Shown here in pieces: positions 1 through 12,935 of a stretch of 64,000 nt of DNA. The stretch is from Ophthalmolycus amberensis (lineage: Eukaryota > Chordata > Actinopteri > Perciformes > Zoarcidae), in NCBI GenBank assembly GCA_024529925.1, contig JAFEUB010001373.1, positions 372,001 to 436,000 on the forward strand, given 5' to 3'. The notes beneath the pieces are model-generated. The model did not search any database. It was not told the DNA's origin and saw only the letters and a program-made list of their open reading frames with translations. The number at the start of each line of letters is the position of its first letter. Positions within the stretch are counted from its first letter, which is position 1. The translations under genes were made by a program, and so were the position numbers.

Positions 1-3000
1 GAGCGATGTCCTGATTCTGGTACATTTGTATTTTAGATTGTATCCTGCCAGTTTCCAAAGTTTCCAAGTCTACCATAGAGCTTCTAAATCTGTTTTTCCT
101 AATATGGCAAAATCAAACAGCAGCTACTTGAAACTTGAAACCATCATTTCAAGGCATTTGCGACACGCTCACCTTGACCTTGACCAGAGCAAGAAGAGCA
201 TAAGCTGTGGCCTCCAGCGTGTAAACACGTCCTCTCGGTGTTGGCCAGTGGGACAAGTCTGGAGAAGACACACACAAAAAGCTTTTATTACAATTCTGTA
301 CCTTGAACAAAGCTTAATTCACTGATAATTCCCCAATCCCTCGTCTTAGAATATTTAATGTTATAGAAATAAAATAAAAAAGAAGAAAGTGAAATGTCCT
401 CAATTTAAACATTTTTAACTCATCTTTCTATCTTTCTACATAAGAGCCCGACTGAGAACAGACTATTAAGAACAATACAGATTATTGATATTACAGAGAA
501 TCTGATATTTGGTTTTAACACTTAACACAAACAAGCATTTCTGATAAAACATCCCTTAAATCTGTGTAAATGAGTCACCGTTTCTAAATCACTTTTTTTA
601 GCCAATAATATCGGCCAACACACCAGAGTGTTGGTCGGGCTCAAATACATTTATTATAGAAACTATTAGTAGATGTGTAATATCTAAACTCTACAACATA
701 GAATCTGTTTCTGAAAATGAGTTGAAGAATATTGCTGTGTGACGACACCTGAGGAGACAAAATTGAAGAGGATATCCTTGTTCAGTTTGTTTTCATTTGC
801 CAGAGCATATGACGTCATTGCAACAGCATATGGGTTGGTGAGGCTGGGCAGACGCCTTTCCAGATAGACCACTGCTTTGGCTATACTGGCAGGAAGACTC
901 TGGACGAAAGAAAGGAAGGAGAATGAGGAGAGAACAGTCGGATAACAGTCATCCATCCATTTTAAATATCCCATTCTGTTCAGGAATGTTGTAACATTTG
1001 ATCCTGGGACATTAGACTGAGTTACTATTTGAGTGTGGCACATTCCAAATGTGGAATGTGTCACGTGCTTCGAAAGAGTCATTTTGGCACAATTGACCAT
1101 TCGATAAACCCCTCCCCTCGAACAGCAATTGCTATTGTGGTTCAGCAACTGTAACCAGACCCGAACTAGTATTCAAGCTGTTTTTTTCAGCCATTCTAAA
1201 ACTAAAAACACAAGAGCAAAGATATAAGGAATGGATTGATGGAGTAGAATCTGAAAATTAAGAAATAAAAGCAGGGGAGGGAAAAGAAAAAAGATCGTAC
1301 GGTAGGCTACTCACGTTAACAGTGGCAGCGCATACTGTGCGTGACTCCTGCATGGCAATGAGGCAGAAGGCCGTCATGGAGGCATCTGTATCTGCGCCGA
1401 GAACATCACCCTACATGTACGGACACAAACGTGTTGATTTATACACGGTTTTAGCCAGTGACGTGGAATTGTTTCCATCTTGGTATTTTGTTATTGACGA
1501 TAATTAAATCAGTTTACGTACCATCATCTCTCCGTGAATAACCGCTCCTTTGTCTTTAAACATGCCGTCAGGTTGCTGCGCGTTGAGAATCAGATACTTA
1601 ATAGCTTCACAGATGTCTGCGTTTTGCACTGCCACCAGACTGTTGGCCATGGCGAACACCTTGGCAACATAGGCTGTCAGCCTTAGAAAGGAGAGGAGAC
1701 GTTTAGTTTCCTTTATTTGCACATGAAACACACCATCGCCACATAGTCACACTTTAGGTTAAAGGAGAAACATTCGTGTGTGTATGAGTTCTTGGATATT
1801 TGAAAGCCTCACCAGGCGCTACTTCGGTGTGTGGGAAACACAGCAAAAGACCCATCCACTTTACGGTAATTAAGCTGGTGCTTGTAGCCTGGACACGAAC
1901 AAGAACACACAACCAGTTTAAGAGCCCTGTTACATTTTACTCCTGTTATAATTGCATCTTTCAAATGATTCTGCTGGCGTACATTTTAGTTTGTAGTCAA
2001 ACTTATATGGTATATGTATTGCATTCAGACCACTAATACTTAGTGTCTCTGCTTGGGTCTGTGGGGCAGTGGTAACATGCATTGCTGTCTGCTATACTGT
2101 TTTTCTTTTTCATACCACTTCTGCAACGTCAGAAACTTAAAAATCCCACATAGAGGGGCATCAATAAGATTCCTGGTATCTGTGCCAAAACCTACCAGTC
2201 GTGATGTGTTGGAGGGCTTCCTTACGTCTCTCAAAGCCCACAGATTCCCACTGATTGGTGTTGTCCAAATAAATTGCTGCAATGACAGGTAGAGTCATGG
2301 AGATCATGTTCTGCTCTCCACAGCCTGCGGGTTGTCTGATCAGACTACCCAAAGACGTTCCGCTAATGGCGCTCTCCACCAGTACAGAAACTTGTTCTCT
2401 CCCTGCATTCACACACACAAACAGAAAAAAATGAAACGTCACAAAACAACACGAAGAAACATCCAAAGAAACATGCAATGGTCCCCAAAAACCAGGGCGG
2501 TGGTCAATTCTCAGTAAGAACAATGCCAATTTACAACATTTTAAGGCACTATGTCACATGACGTGCCCAAATATGACATAACATCTCACCTGTCACAGAG
2601 ATCTGTATGCTAGTAGGTGTGTCTTGAACCACATCTTTCTTAGGAATTCCACTGCTGAGAGTTTGTTCTTGTTTACCAGCTGAAGGGATAAACAGTGAGC
2701 AAGTTGAGGGATCAATTTGCAAGTGATAAAAACACAATGTTACCAAATTAGTGTATAATGTAGCTGTTTATGGGTAAACTCACATACACCGTTAGTAGAG
2801 GGGTCTAGAACTATAATCTGAGGATATGGAACCAGTACTCCTTCAGGCTGGAACAACAACAGTTAGGACAAACATTACAACTCACAACTATATTTCCGTA
2901 GTCTGCATACAGTATGGCTTGCTTGTTAAAATCTTCTCTTCATTTTGAGAAGACTGATACAGCACACACATGTGTTTCCCTTTAATAACACGGGAGATCG

Positions 3001-3783
3001 CTGTTTCTCTTACCACCACCCGCAGAGTCTTCCTGATTCCGTCGTGGAGCGAGGAATCTTTAACAGCTGCTTTGACCTCAATGCTGTATTGTCCTTTTTT
3101 CATGGGAATAATAACGAATGGCACCGAGCGTGTAGTCTGGGGCTCAACTGTGACCTCTTGACGATACTTCCCACGTTTAGAGGCTGCACTGCACACATGC
3201 AGCTCCTCTATGAGATCCACACGCACCTTGAAAACAGAAAGAGAGAAAGAGAGTCAAGTGTGTGTAACTGTCAAAGATGAAGACCCCCATTGAGCGGATA
3301 GTAGGGATCACAGTCATCAGTTTTATTTTAGGTCACCTACCAATGATGCGTCCATAATTTGAATAAATGTAATGCTTAATATTGTTTCCTTTGGGATCAA
3401 TTTTAACTTCAGAATGGAAAGGTACACTGGGACCAACCACCATCCACCAAAGACTAGAATAAGGAGTTCATTTGTTTATTTTGAGTGCCACTCATTGTAT
3501 GTCAGTCCAATATTTACTGTTGTTTTTGCACTTTTGTTTGAAATCGCTTGGAGAACAATATCTTGGTCTCATGAAACGCCAGAGCAGAGGAACACAGACT
3601 TACGGTGGCAGGATCCTCGCTGTAGTTGTGGAGGATTGCCTTAATTTCCACCTGCTCTCCACGGACAGCAGAGTACGGCAGCTTGAGATCAATGAAGAAT
3701 TCCTTAAAGACAATTACCTCTAACGGATCACCAACACAGATTCCTTTGAGATGAGATAAAAACAAGAGATGAATGAGGAAAAA

Positions 3784-3819
<36 letters not shown>

Positions 3820-6800
3820 GTAAAGGATGGGAGAGGTTTACAGAGTTTAGTCACTGAATCCTCACCGTGAGTTTTTGACAGACTAATGCCAGTGAACTGC
3901 CAGGTTGTGATTGAGTCTTGCAAAGGAACATGTTTTGTCTGTGATGTGGTGTCACTGAAACAAAGACAAGGGTTAACACTTTGAGAGGTAAAGGGTAGCT
4001 TTAAATCCTAGTGGTGTCAGTGTGAAGTTATCAGTATATTTTGTGTGTGCATATGTCAGTTGACTCACCAGTTAGGTGTTTGTGGAGGACAAGGAGGCAG
4101 TTTGATGTCTAACCACAGCCAACTTTCAGGGAAGTTGCTGCGAGTAACTATTTCATTGCTGTCCATGTAACTGTTGTCATCCACCTCACCTAAAGTGTCA
4201 TTAAAAATGTTACTATTTTTATTCGGTATGACCATGAATAGTAACCACTCAGAGCTTCACATCATCCCCTGTCCCCGTCTCTTACTGCGAGCAAGTAGGA
4301 GGCTGTCCTCCTTCCTGTCAGCTCGCTGGGCCTCCATCTCCTTGCAGCAGTGCAGGAAGGCCTTGACACAAGCTCCACCATCACTGATGTACTCGCTGCG
4401 CCTCTCACATGTGTAGTTGAGAAGGGTTTCCTTCATGCCATCCAAACAACAGTCACTCTCCAGCTGGTCTTTGTATTGACTCACTGGGAAGAAAGAGGGT
4501 TGTGGAGGAGAGACAGAGGTGAGAAGATGCAGACCACCAAGAAGAATTGTGAACTGGAAAGGCAAATTAGAAATAGAAATTGTGCTTCTTTAATTTGCAT
4601 GCCCTCTTACATTAGACCCTTGATTTGATTTAGGGAAATCAAATAAACAAAGGACTAAATGGGACAGGGGGGGGAAAACTGACAAGAAAAGACGGTTCCT
4701 TCTCCCTTCAGTATGGAAAAGTAGGAGCATGAAGAAATAGACATATTAACTCAAGAAAGTGTGAAGTAAAAACAGTTTCACCTGACGTTTATCTGTCTAC
4801 GAATACATAGCATGACAAAGACGAGAACAGTGGAAGTCAATGGGACAAGCTGTCCAACGACACTGAAGAGTGCCTGAAGATGACTGATGATGTGTTTTGG
4901 GTAGTTTAGAGCTGTGGTTCTTACGTAAGCTGGTTGTGACGTCCATGATAGTAGTGGCCCGTTTCCTCCTGCTGGGGGCCGGACATTTCAATTCTGCAAA
5001 CACAGACAAGTGTTTAACTTTAAAGGGTGTGAACTAAACTTGATTTGTGCTTTGTATAATTGATGTGAAACTCTTTAAATCAGAGTGAGGTTATTAATCT
5101 GGTTAATAAAGTGCTGAAGGCAATATTCTAAAACCCCTTAAATAAGGAAGGGACCATGATCACCTAATGTGGCAGTCACACTAGTTCAAATGGAAACGCC
5201 TCAAAGGATTTAAAGCTACCCGTCACCTATTTTGAGATATGAGTTTGAGGTTTTGAAGAATTTAAAACTCTAGACAGCAACGAGAAATCTATCTACATGT
5301 CAAAATACTGAAAATATAATGCAATTTGGGTTATGATGCCGCTCTTCTACTATCTACTAGATGCTTACTCCTAAAACAAACGTCAGTTTTTGACAGCGTT
5401 TCAGAGAGCCGGTCACAGGACGTAGTTGTAACTCGGCGGTAAAACTCAAAACAGGAAACAGGAAACAGCGTCAGCAACTTGCATTGTGGGAAAAACAAGT
5501 AGTGTCACCTCGTCTGTAGGGTGTCCCAGAATCCCCAGAAGCCATGTTGGACTGAAATATCAGCCCAGCATCGTAGAACACACCCATACCGTCCTTCCCT
5601 CCACCTGGTGTGCAGCCTGTGTCGTACTTCTCTACAATGTCCCACACCTGAGCAGGTCAGAGGTCAATCACACACACAAATACAAACAAGACATAGGGTT
5701 ACCGTATGCAAGCTAAACAAACAAATCTATAAACTCACATGATCTCATATGTACACATAAACTCGTGCAATCATTTACACGTAGCTTTTTATATGAAGCC
5801 CCTTTGAAATATTTTCGGAGAAAAATATGAAATGAAGAATTTGCCTTTTTCTGGGTGAGACGGTGCTTGTTGTTTAGGACGTAGACGCCTTTGTCAACTG
5901 CCACCAGTCCCACTGTGGCAGTCGGATCTCCTGTGACTTTCAGAACAAACATCTTGCGGGGCTCGTAGGAATTTTTGGCTGATACCGATTCAAGCTTCAG
6001 CTGAATGTGAAGGGCAGGTCAGTGAATGAGACGTGCAGTTCTGTATTTCTTAAGCAGTTTCATACATAAAAAATATGTCTGAGAAATTTACAAATAACTT
6101 TATCAGCTTGTGTGTGGGTGTTTTGTTTGCCCGCTTAAACTCTACTACATCAACGGTGCGTGTCTCACCGAGCCCATGCAGGAGTCCTTGACATCCACCC
6201 AAACAGAGTCTGATACCACTTCATGGCTGTTTGTATGGTAGTAGGCTATGATGCGGAACGATGGCAGCATTTCTTTGGTAACAGGAACTATCAGGGAAAT
6301 CAGAATTTGGCCTTCTGTCCTGTAGCGGCCGTTGCTCACCAGCTGACCTCTGCTCAAGATCTAGGGACGCAGATTTGAACATCAGCACTTATCAGACACG
6401 CATGTATATTTCACACACGACGTGGGAGGCAACCAAAAGAGTAATATATGTGCACACATGCATGTAAAACATCTCTCACCAGGTATGTGATGTCAGTGTG
6501 ATGGGGTTCCTTCCGGATGAGGTTGAGGTTGATTTTCAGGTTGTCTCCTAATTCCAGCTCCGCTGTATCCACACCTGCAAATGTGACATGTTGTGATAAA
6601 ACACCCAAAAGATGTCGTGCATGGTGCACACTTTTCCACTGCTATCTCCTTTTCTGTACCATCTGATGTTATGTCAGGATGTCCCTCACCTATGTGGATG
6701 TAGTTTTTGCTCGTTGTTGTATATGGGGAAGCTACCATGACGGCTGATGCTTGTCTTTCAGGGCGAAGAACAGGATTATTGGTCGTTGCCTGCAATTAAA

Positions 6801-9194
6801 GACACACGCAGGTAAGCATACACACACACAGTTGAATAAAGAATAAGAGTCCCAAGTCTTTCCTATCTCAACTCATCGTGGCTGCTAAATAGAATGACAA
6901 ACAGACATTACACTGACAAGAAGTTCACCGTTGACATACTGTACAGTAAATGTGCGGATGAACAATAACATGGAGCTTGATTTCACCTCTTCAAGTGAAC
7001 GTCACAAAATGTTTGCCAACGAAAGCGGAAATTTAAAAAGGGTCAAATATTTCTGAGACTTACAGTTATTCTCAACATCTCGTTCCCTGCTGTATTGATG
7101 GTAAGCTTTGCGAGGCCATTGGCTGCGGTCACGCCCTGCACCTGACCTGGATCCACCACCACTCTCACTTTTTGTGCCGGACTGCCGTCAGGATTCACAA
7201 CTTCAACCTGCCATCAGAAACACAAACAGCTGAACAATCACAAATCGACTAACTGTCTCATTGAAACACGTCTTTTTCAGGTCAAACTCATGTTATTAGA
7301 TTGTAGTTGTAAGTATCATGACTTAGTTCATGGTGACCCAATGGCTTGATGGACAAATTACTTGTTTTCTGTTTATCAAAATCTGCCTTACACGACAAAA
7401 TATTGATCTAATCAATCACAGTTATGAAGAGAGCATGAAGCAGCATGTGACTTGCACACTTGCGATATATTGCCATCTGTGTTTTCTGAGAGTGGCTATA
7501 TTTCAGTAGTGTAATGTTGTCTGTAATGTTTTTTACTGAAGTAGAAATACAGCCATCTGATCAAATGAATTTATTCCAAACATGTAATAAATAATAACAA
7601 AATAAAACAAGAAGAAACCAATAACATAACAGTAAACAGATACAGTTAATTATGAATAAATTCATATTATATGTTAATGTGAAAAACAATAAAGAGTGTC
7701 AAAGTCCCGACAGAGACAAGGCCCCTTCCTCGTGCCTACCTTTGACAATTCTTGAATTCTCATTTATATCTGTACTTTGCTCAATTTCTTCATCGAATCC
7801 ATTCAATAAATTCACCCCACGTATTAAAATACACATCCTCTTCCTCGTAGTACGAACACAATTTTTTTATCTTCGATCAAATCTTCCTTTTATAATCCCC
7901 CTCTCATCTGAGAATAAAAATGTGTATGTTGCCCGAAAGTGCCACACCATAAGCCATACATATGCTGTCAATTCATGTAAATGTAAATAAGTACTTTACC
8001 GCAACATCGAAGGACATTCCTGGTTTGAAATATTTGGGTGTTTTCTTGAAGTGGATGGTGTAAGGTGATTTGACAATCTGGATGCTTCTCAACTCTGCCT
8101 CCACCATTTCAGTACCTGTGTGTTGATACAGAAACACAAACACATTCACACAATCGTGATTAACTGATAGAAACATGTTGTCTTGATGTCTTTATTTCTA
8201 TTCTCCTCTCGTTCTTGTTTGGGGGTTTTCAGACTCTAATAATGCTGGTAGTTAGTTACTTTGATCAAAGACACTGAAAAGGCACATGCACACAGTCTCT
8301 CCGTCTTACCGCTCTCCGTCAGCACACTGACGGCCACAAATATGGAATTCCCCACCAGTTCATCCATGTTTGGGAAAGTCTTTGTGATCTGCTCTTTCTT
8401 CAGCGTGACCACTCCTTCACCTCTCTCGATCTAATGTCACACCATTTAAAAATGCATCTTCAAATACAGTACAGTGGTACAGTCAGTGAACAGCCTGGTT
8501 TAATTCTCAACATCCTAAATAAATATGTAGGTAGAAATGTAACAATTCAGCTGAAATTACTGCAGACGTATGAATAACATTATAGACATTATAGACATTT
8601 TTTCATGTTTTAGTCTTGCAAAACATAAAGAAATACAGCAGAAGTGTAAGAATGTGCTCACCTGCACTCTCTGAAGAGAACTTGGCAAGCTTTTCTTTTT
8701 ACCGTCTTCCATAACTCCAAATACCACATAGGCGGTCCCATCCACCTCTTTACCAAACAGATACCTAATGCCACAAGACAGGGACGTGTTAAAGCCCACA
8801 ATGAAGCAAAACAGAAAAATCAAGAACAAACTAACAAAAGCCCCAAACACAACCTCTGGACAACACCCTTTATTTGTTCTCCTGCAATCAATCTACCAAT
8901 CAAACCTGAGCTCTCAAACCACAAAACAAAAACCTTCACATACACAGCTTTGATGTTGACGGTGAACTCGTCACTGTCCACGTAGAAGAAGGAAGTCAGA
9001 GGTGTCAGTTTAACCTCAAAACTGGGCAGCACTGCAACATGGAAAACAAAAGAGTGAATGTTGTAGGTTTATAGAGGTTTTAAATAGAAGTGCAGGGAAT
9101 GAAGGACTCACCGTATTCTTTGACCTCGAACTCTGCAGAATAGCTCTGCTGAGGGTTGCTGTTGAACTTTGTCACCACCTTCCACAGTCCTGGA

Positions 9195-9230
<36 letters not shown>

Positions 9231-12200
9231 GGAATTAAAATAATCATTTAGAGACTGAAAGTAACAACAGACTTCGGATTGCGTGAAGTTATTTCTATCC
9301 CACACAAATTGAGATGTAGACATTTATATTACTGCCCGACAACACTAATGTTTACAAGAGAAGGTTTTACATTTTCAGGTTGACTTTGCATAAGATAGAA
9401 AGGGTGCACTTGTATTTTATGCCTTTGTACAGCGATACGTTTTATTTTATAGGGATTAAATGTATTTCCGTCCATTAACAGTTTGAAGGAATAGTTTAAG
9501 CTTTCGTTGGAGAGTTAAATAAGATTATCCCCACTTTTTGTCTTGCAGTACTAACAATCTTCTCATCTAAGTGACCATCTGCCAAAAAGCACATGAGCTG
9601 TTCCCCAAAATGTCAAACTCTTGACATTAAAATACAGGCTACTTTGCATAATCCTAAATGAGTTACCTGCCATCCATGTGTATCCAAAGTGTAAATACAC
9701 CACTTAACAAGAAAATGTAGAAAAATACAATATGGAAAATGTAATTTAAATCGGATAAACTACTAACCTGACAATTTCAGCAAGTTGGAAATCTCCAGAG
9801 TGGATCCCTGATTTCAAAGCGACTGAATCAAGCGGTAAAATGATGCCTTTAGGAGTCTAAACATGAACAATTTTCAATAACCGTTAACAGAGAGCCGTGG
9901 TAAGCTACAAATAAATTCAGTAAATCCATGTCACATTTTAAGCATGCCTTTTGTCTACAATCCGACATCCTCGTCAACGTATACACTGTATGCTAGTGAC
10001 ACTGTTTCAGCTATTTCTAAAGTGTGTTTGTCTCCAGAGGAAGGAAAGGCTGTCTTTTGAGCAAATCTACCACTAGAGGGAGACATGCATTCATTTTTAC
10101 AGTTCCCAGTTACAGCTTATTATATCACTTTCAATTCTTATTTATTCATAGATAAATCACAATACCACAAACTCGATGGAAATAGAAGTATCAGTTTGGG
10201 TTGCTTCATCCCTCTCTACTGGCTCCATACGAGGCGTCACTGCAAACATCCTGTAGTGAACTGACAGAGAGAGAGAAAGAGGTTAATGTTGCTGCTGCGG
10301 GTTGAAGGACGGTGATTCTATTTTGGGTCATGTGACTGTTTAAAAACGTTTTGAAAAGAAGGGCTCTTTAAACTTCACAGTAATTTACAGTAAAAGCACT
10401 TAAAGACATTCTCACAGAAGTAGGTCAAGTTTAGCAGAACATAGAAATGCTCATGTAAAGTACAAGTACCTTATATTTTTATGTAAGTACAATACTTGAG
10501 TAAATGTACTTATTTACATTGCTGGTAATGAAGACAATAAAGTTGTAAAAAGTGAGTATTTAGTTTGCTTCATTTGTGTAAACATGGAATGTATTGAAAG
10601 TTAAGATACTAATAATAGCCAGAAATGTTTAACTAAATCAAACTTAATTTTAGTTTGTCGAAATTAAACCATTAAATTGATCTAAATCTACTTCAACAAA
10701 AAAGGTAAATAGTAATTGAGGTTACATAATACATTTAAGTATACTGAACATAGTGAGTCAACTTTACTCAAAATAGTTGAGGTAAAATTATGAATATAAA
10801 TGAAGTAAAGTCAACTTAAAATATATATCTGGATTTAGATAAATTTATTTCGTGCAACCACTTACTTAAAAAAAAATTAAGTAAATCCAACACAACATTT
10901 TTTTCAGTGTGTGTTTTGAGCACTGATGCAGATTTGAACTCACCTTTGCTGTTGGGGGTGTAGAGGGTCTTATCAGTCTGTATGAAGATGTACCCGGACT
11001 GAAAGGACACTAAGACCACTTTCTCCAGCTCTCGGTCAGGAAACACAGCTTGCAGGTACACATACTGCTTCATGGTGGCGTCCTTACTGAAGCCTCCAGC
11101 AGGGATCTGAAACCAGTATGAAGAGACACCAGTAGTGCATCAGCAGCAGGGTAGGGAGGTCCAAATCAATTCTCCAATCATTGATAGATTATTTGTGGCC
11201 ATGTTAGTTAGTAACAGTTGCAGATAATTACATACACAGTGACGGTATTTAATTTACCGTTATTTCTCCAAGCTGCTGGAAGTTATTTGCAGTGTTAAGT
11301 GTCACAGATGTGGTTGCCAGCCGTTGGCTTTTGGTTGGATGGTTCATCACGTGGATTTGGACATTGATGGCTGCTCCAGTGCAGTCTTGACACTCCACAA
11401 AGATGTTTTCTGCTGTACCTACACGCAGCAAGTTGGGGGCAGACATCACCTTCCTGCAGAGCAGCGGGGAGAGAGGAAGATATGGAGTAATATTAATATT
11501 CTGTAGTCAGTGTGTAGAAAACCTCTTCATTTTATGCATTTCAGGCACCATAAAACACACACACACATAACTAGAAAAGTGCATTCAGTAGAGATCTCTG
11601 CCCGGTGTGTCTCCCTCTCCCCTCCCAAACAAAGAAGAGTTGAATCTCAAGTTGTCCTTCTAGGCGCCATCAGAGTCACGATGGTGTCAAAGATTTAAAA
11701 AAAAAAAAAAAAGGGGGGGACTTGTTCATCTTGTATAGTGCCTAACTTTATTTATGGAATTAATCTGCAGATGCTCCAGTTCAAAATTAGATAAACATCA
11801 GTTTTCAAGCCATGTCAAAAGCCAAAATGTGACCTGTTTTTGGCCTATAGCTGATTTGTGGAAAATGCTGTTTGAATACTGAAGCAGTCATTGATCACTT
11901 GCAGCCCCTTGCGGCCGGTTAAGTGAGGTGTCAGCCGTCAATGACGGTATAAAACAGTCAATGACATTTCTTTTCAAAAATTGTGAATCACGGTAACTAT
12001 GAGAGGTCCTAAAACCTACAGTCATAAATGAGCACAAAACATATTAGGCCGATGGGTCCAGTGTGTGCGAGATTTGGTGGACGGACAAACAGATACAATA
12101 AGAGTGGATCTCGTGGTTCCCAACCTTACTTGTGTACGACCCCTGACCCCTCATCACAGGTATCCTTACTGAGAGCATGAGTGTCCTTTTTTTGTGAGAT

Positions 12201-12935
12201 TTTTGTGTGCTTGATGCAGGAAACCGTTTCAGTATTTCGCAAGAAAAAAGTCAGAAAAAATAAACATGGTTTTGTGTAACAGAAATGTTTTTCATCTTCT
12301 GACTTCTCCGATTTATCTTGGTTCCAAAGCCTCAGGTTGAGAACCACGGTCTTAGAGGCTGTGAGTTAAAGTTTCATTTCACCAGAATCACAGAGATAAA
12401 CAAACCTATTTGCCCAGATGAGGATCATGACTGCATGGACTTCACCCACAATGAGTAATCTATTGATTACTTTGATGAAGGTCCAGCACTGGACCAACAG
12501 AACATTTCATCATGGCTCTAGACTCTTGCCCTGTCTGGCTTTAGGCATCGTTGTGCAAACTCTGACTCAAATTCAGGGCCAACTAACTGGCCTCATTTGA
12601 AAGTCCACACTACCTTGTGACACAAACGGCAAACTGGACCAGAACTTCTTATTATTAAGACACAAGTCAAACCAATATTTATACACTTTTTAAATTAAAT
12701 TGAAATGCAGATATCGTTGTTGCTCTCATTACAGTTCAACCAATAATAATGTGAATATCAGGAAGATGAACAAACGAACAAACTGCATATTTTTAGCTCT
12801 GTTTTTGGTGAAATTCAAGCCCAGGGGCAGTGTGTAAAGGAAAGGCAGGTCTACTTACATTGGAGCTCCATCAGCCACAGAAGTCAGGGAGGCCAAGGCC
12901 ACAGAGGCCAGCAGCCACAGCAGAGTCCTACTCAT
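1..12935 (-). CDS. c3: complement component C3, left tandem copy (exons 1-30, 3' end off window)
   Basis: Encodes the C3 precursor, the secreted plasma protein whose cleavage gives C3a and the covalently attaching opsonin C3b. Exons read 5' to 3': 12859-12935, 11258-11453, 10944-11106, 10166-10260, 9768-9856, 9112-9194, 8944-9031, 8662-8764, 8310-8430, 8000-8115, 7064-7207, 6690-6789, 6480-6574, 6169-6360, 5845-6000, 5509-5647, 4925-4993, 4286-4483, 4069-4189, 3866-3954, 3604-3743, 3014-3226, 2790-2847, 2590-2679, 2196-2402, 1813-1888, 1522-1681, 1315-1410, 749-899, 173-258. All junctions are GT-AG except a GC donor after exon 15, and phase is continuous for 1237 codons. Visible landmarks are the signal peptide, RRKR (4959-4970), six-cysteine C3a, LLLAR|S convertase site, GCGEQ thioester (2311-2325) and thioester-domain histidine (1534-1536). 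The copy is intact as far as it goes. The last 13 exons (CUB end, MG8, C345C) should lie left of base 1. Whether it is c3a.1, c3a.2 or another named paralogue cannot be decided here. Confidence 0.95.
3786..3817. repeat. GA microsatellite in C3 left copy intron 20
   Basis: A run of GA dinucleotides lies between exons 21 and 20. The right-copy equivalent is at about 23615-23646 and has the same length, since the coordinate offset does not change across it. Confidence 0.85.
9197..9224. repeat. CA microsatellite abutting the exon 6 acceptor, C3 left copy
   Basis: The CA run directly follows the TCCAG|acceptor region of exon 6 (exon end 9194). On the transcribed strand it reads (TG)n-TAG and replaces a normal pyrimidine tract. 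The right copy (29027-29056) is two bases longer. Confidence 0.85.
10451..10528. repeat. fragment of a fish hAT-type repeat in C3 intron 3, left copy
   Basis: The phrase AGTACAATACTTGAGTAAA-TGTACTT resembles the abundant fish repeat that ends in CCACCACTG, whose fuller copy is at 46302-46562. This one is truncated. The matching region in the right copy is about 30283-30360. Confidence 0.4.
12112..12348. mobile_element. putative hAT-like MITE in C3 intron 1, left copy
   Basis: The ends form an inverted repeat: CGTGGTTCCCAACCTTA at the left, and the reverse complement of CGTGGTTCTCAACCTGA at the right. About 237 bases lie between the outer ends, with no coding capacity. The GGTTCTCAACC-type terminus is typical of non-autonomous hAT elements. 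No convincing 8-base target duplication was found. The same element is in the right copy, so insertion preceded the duplication. Confidence 0.45.
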
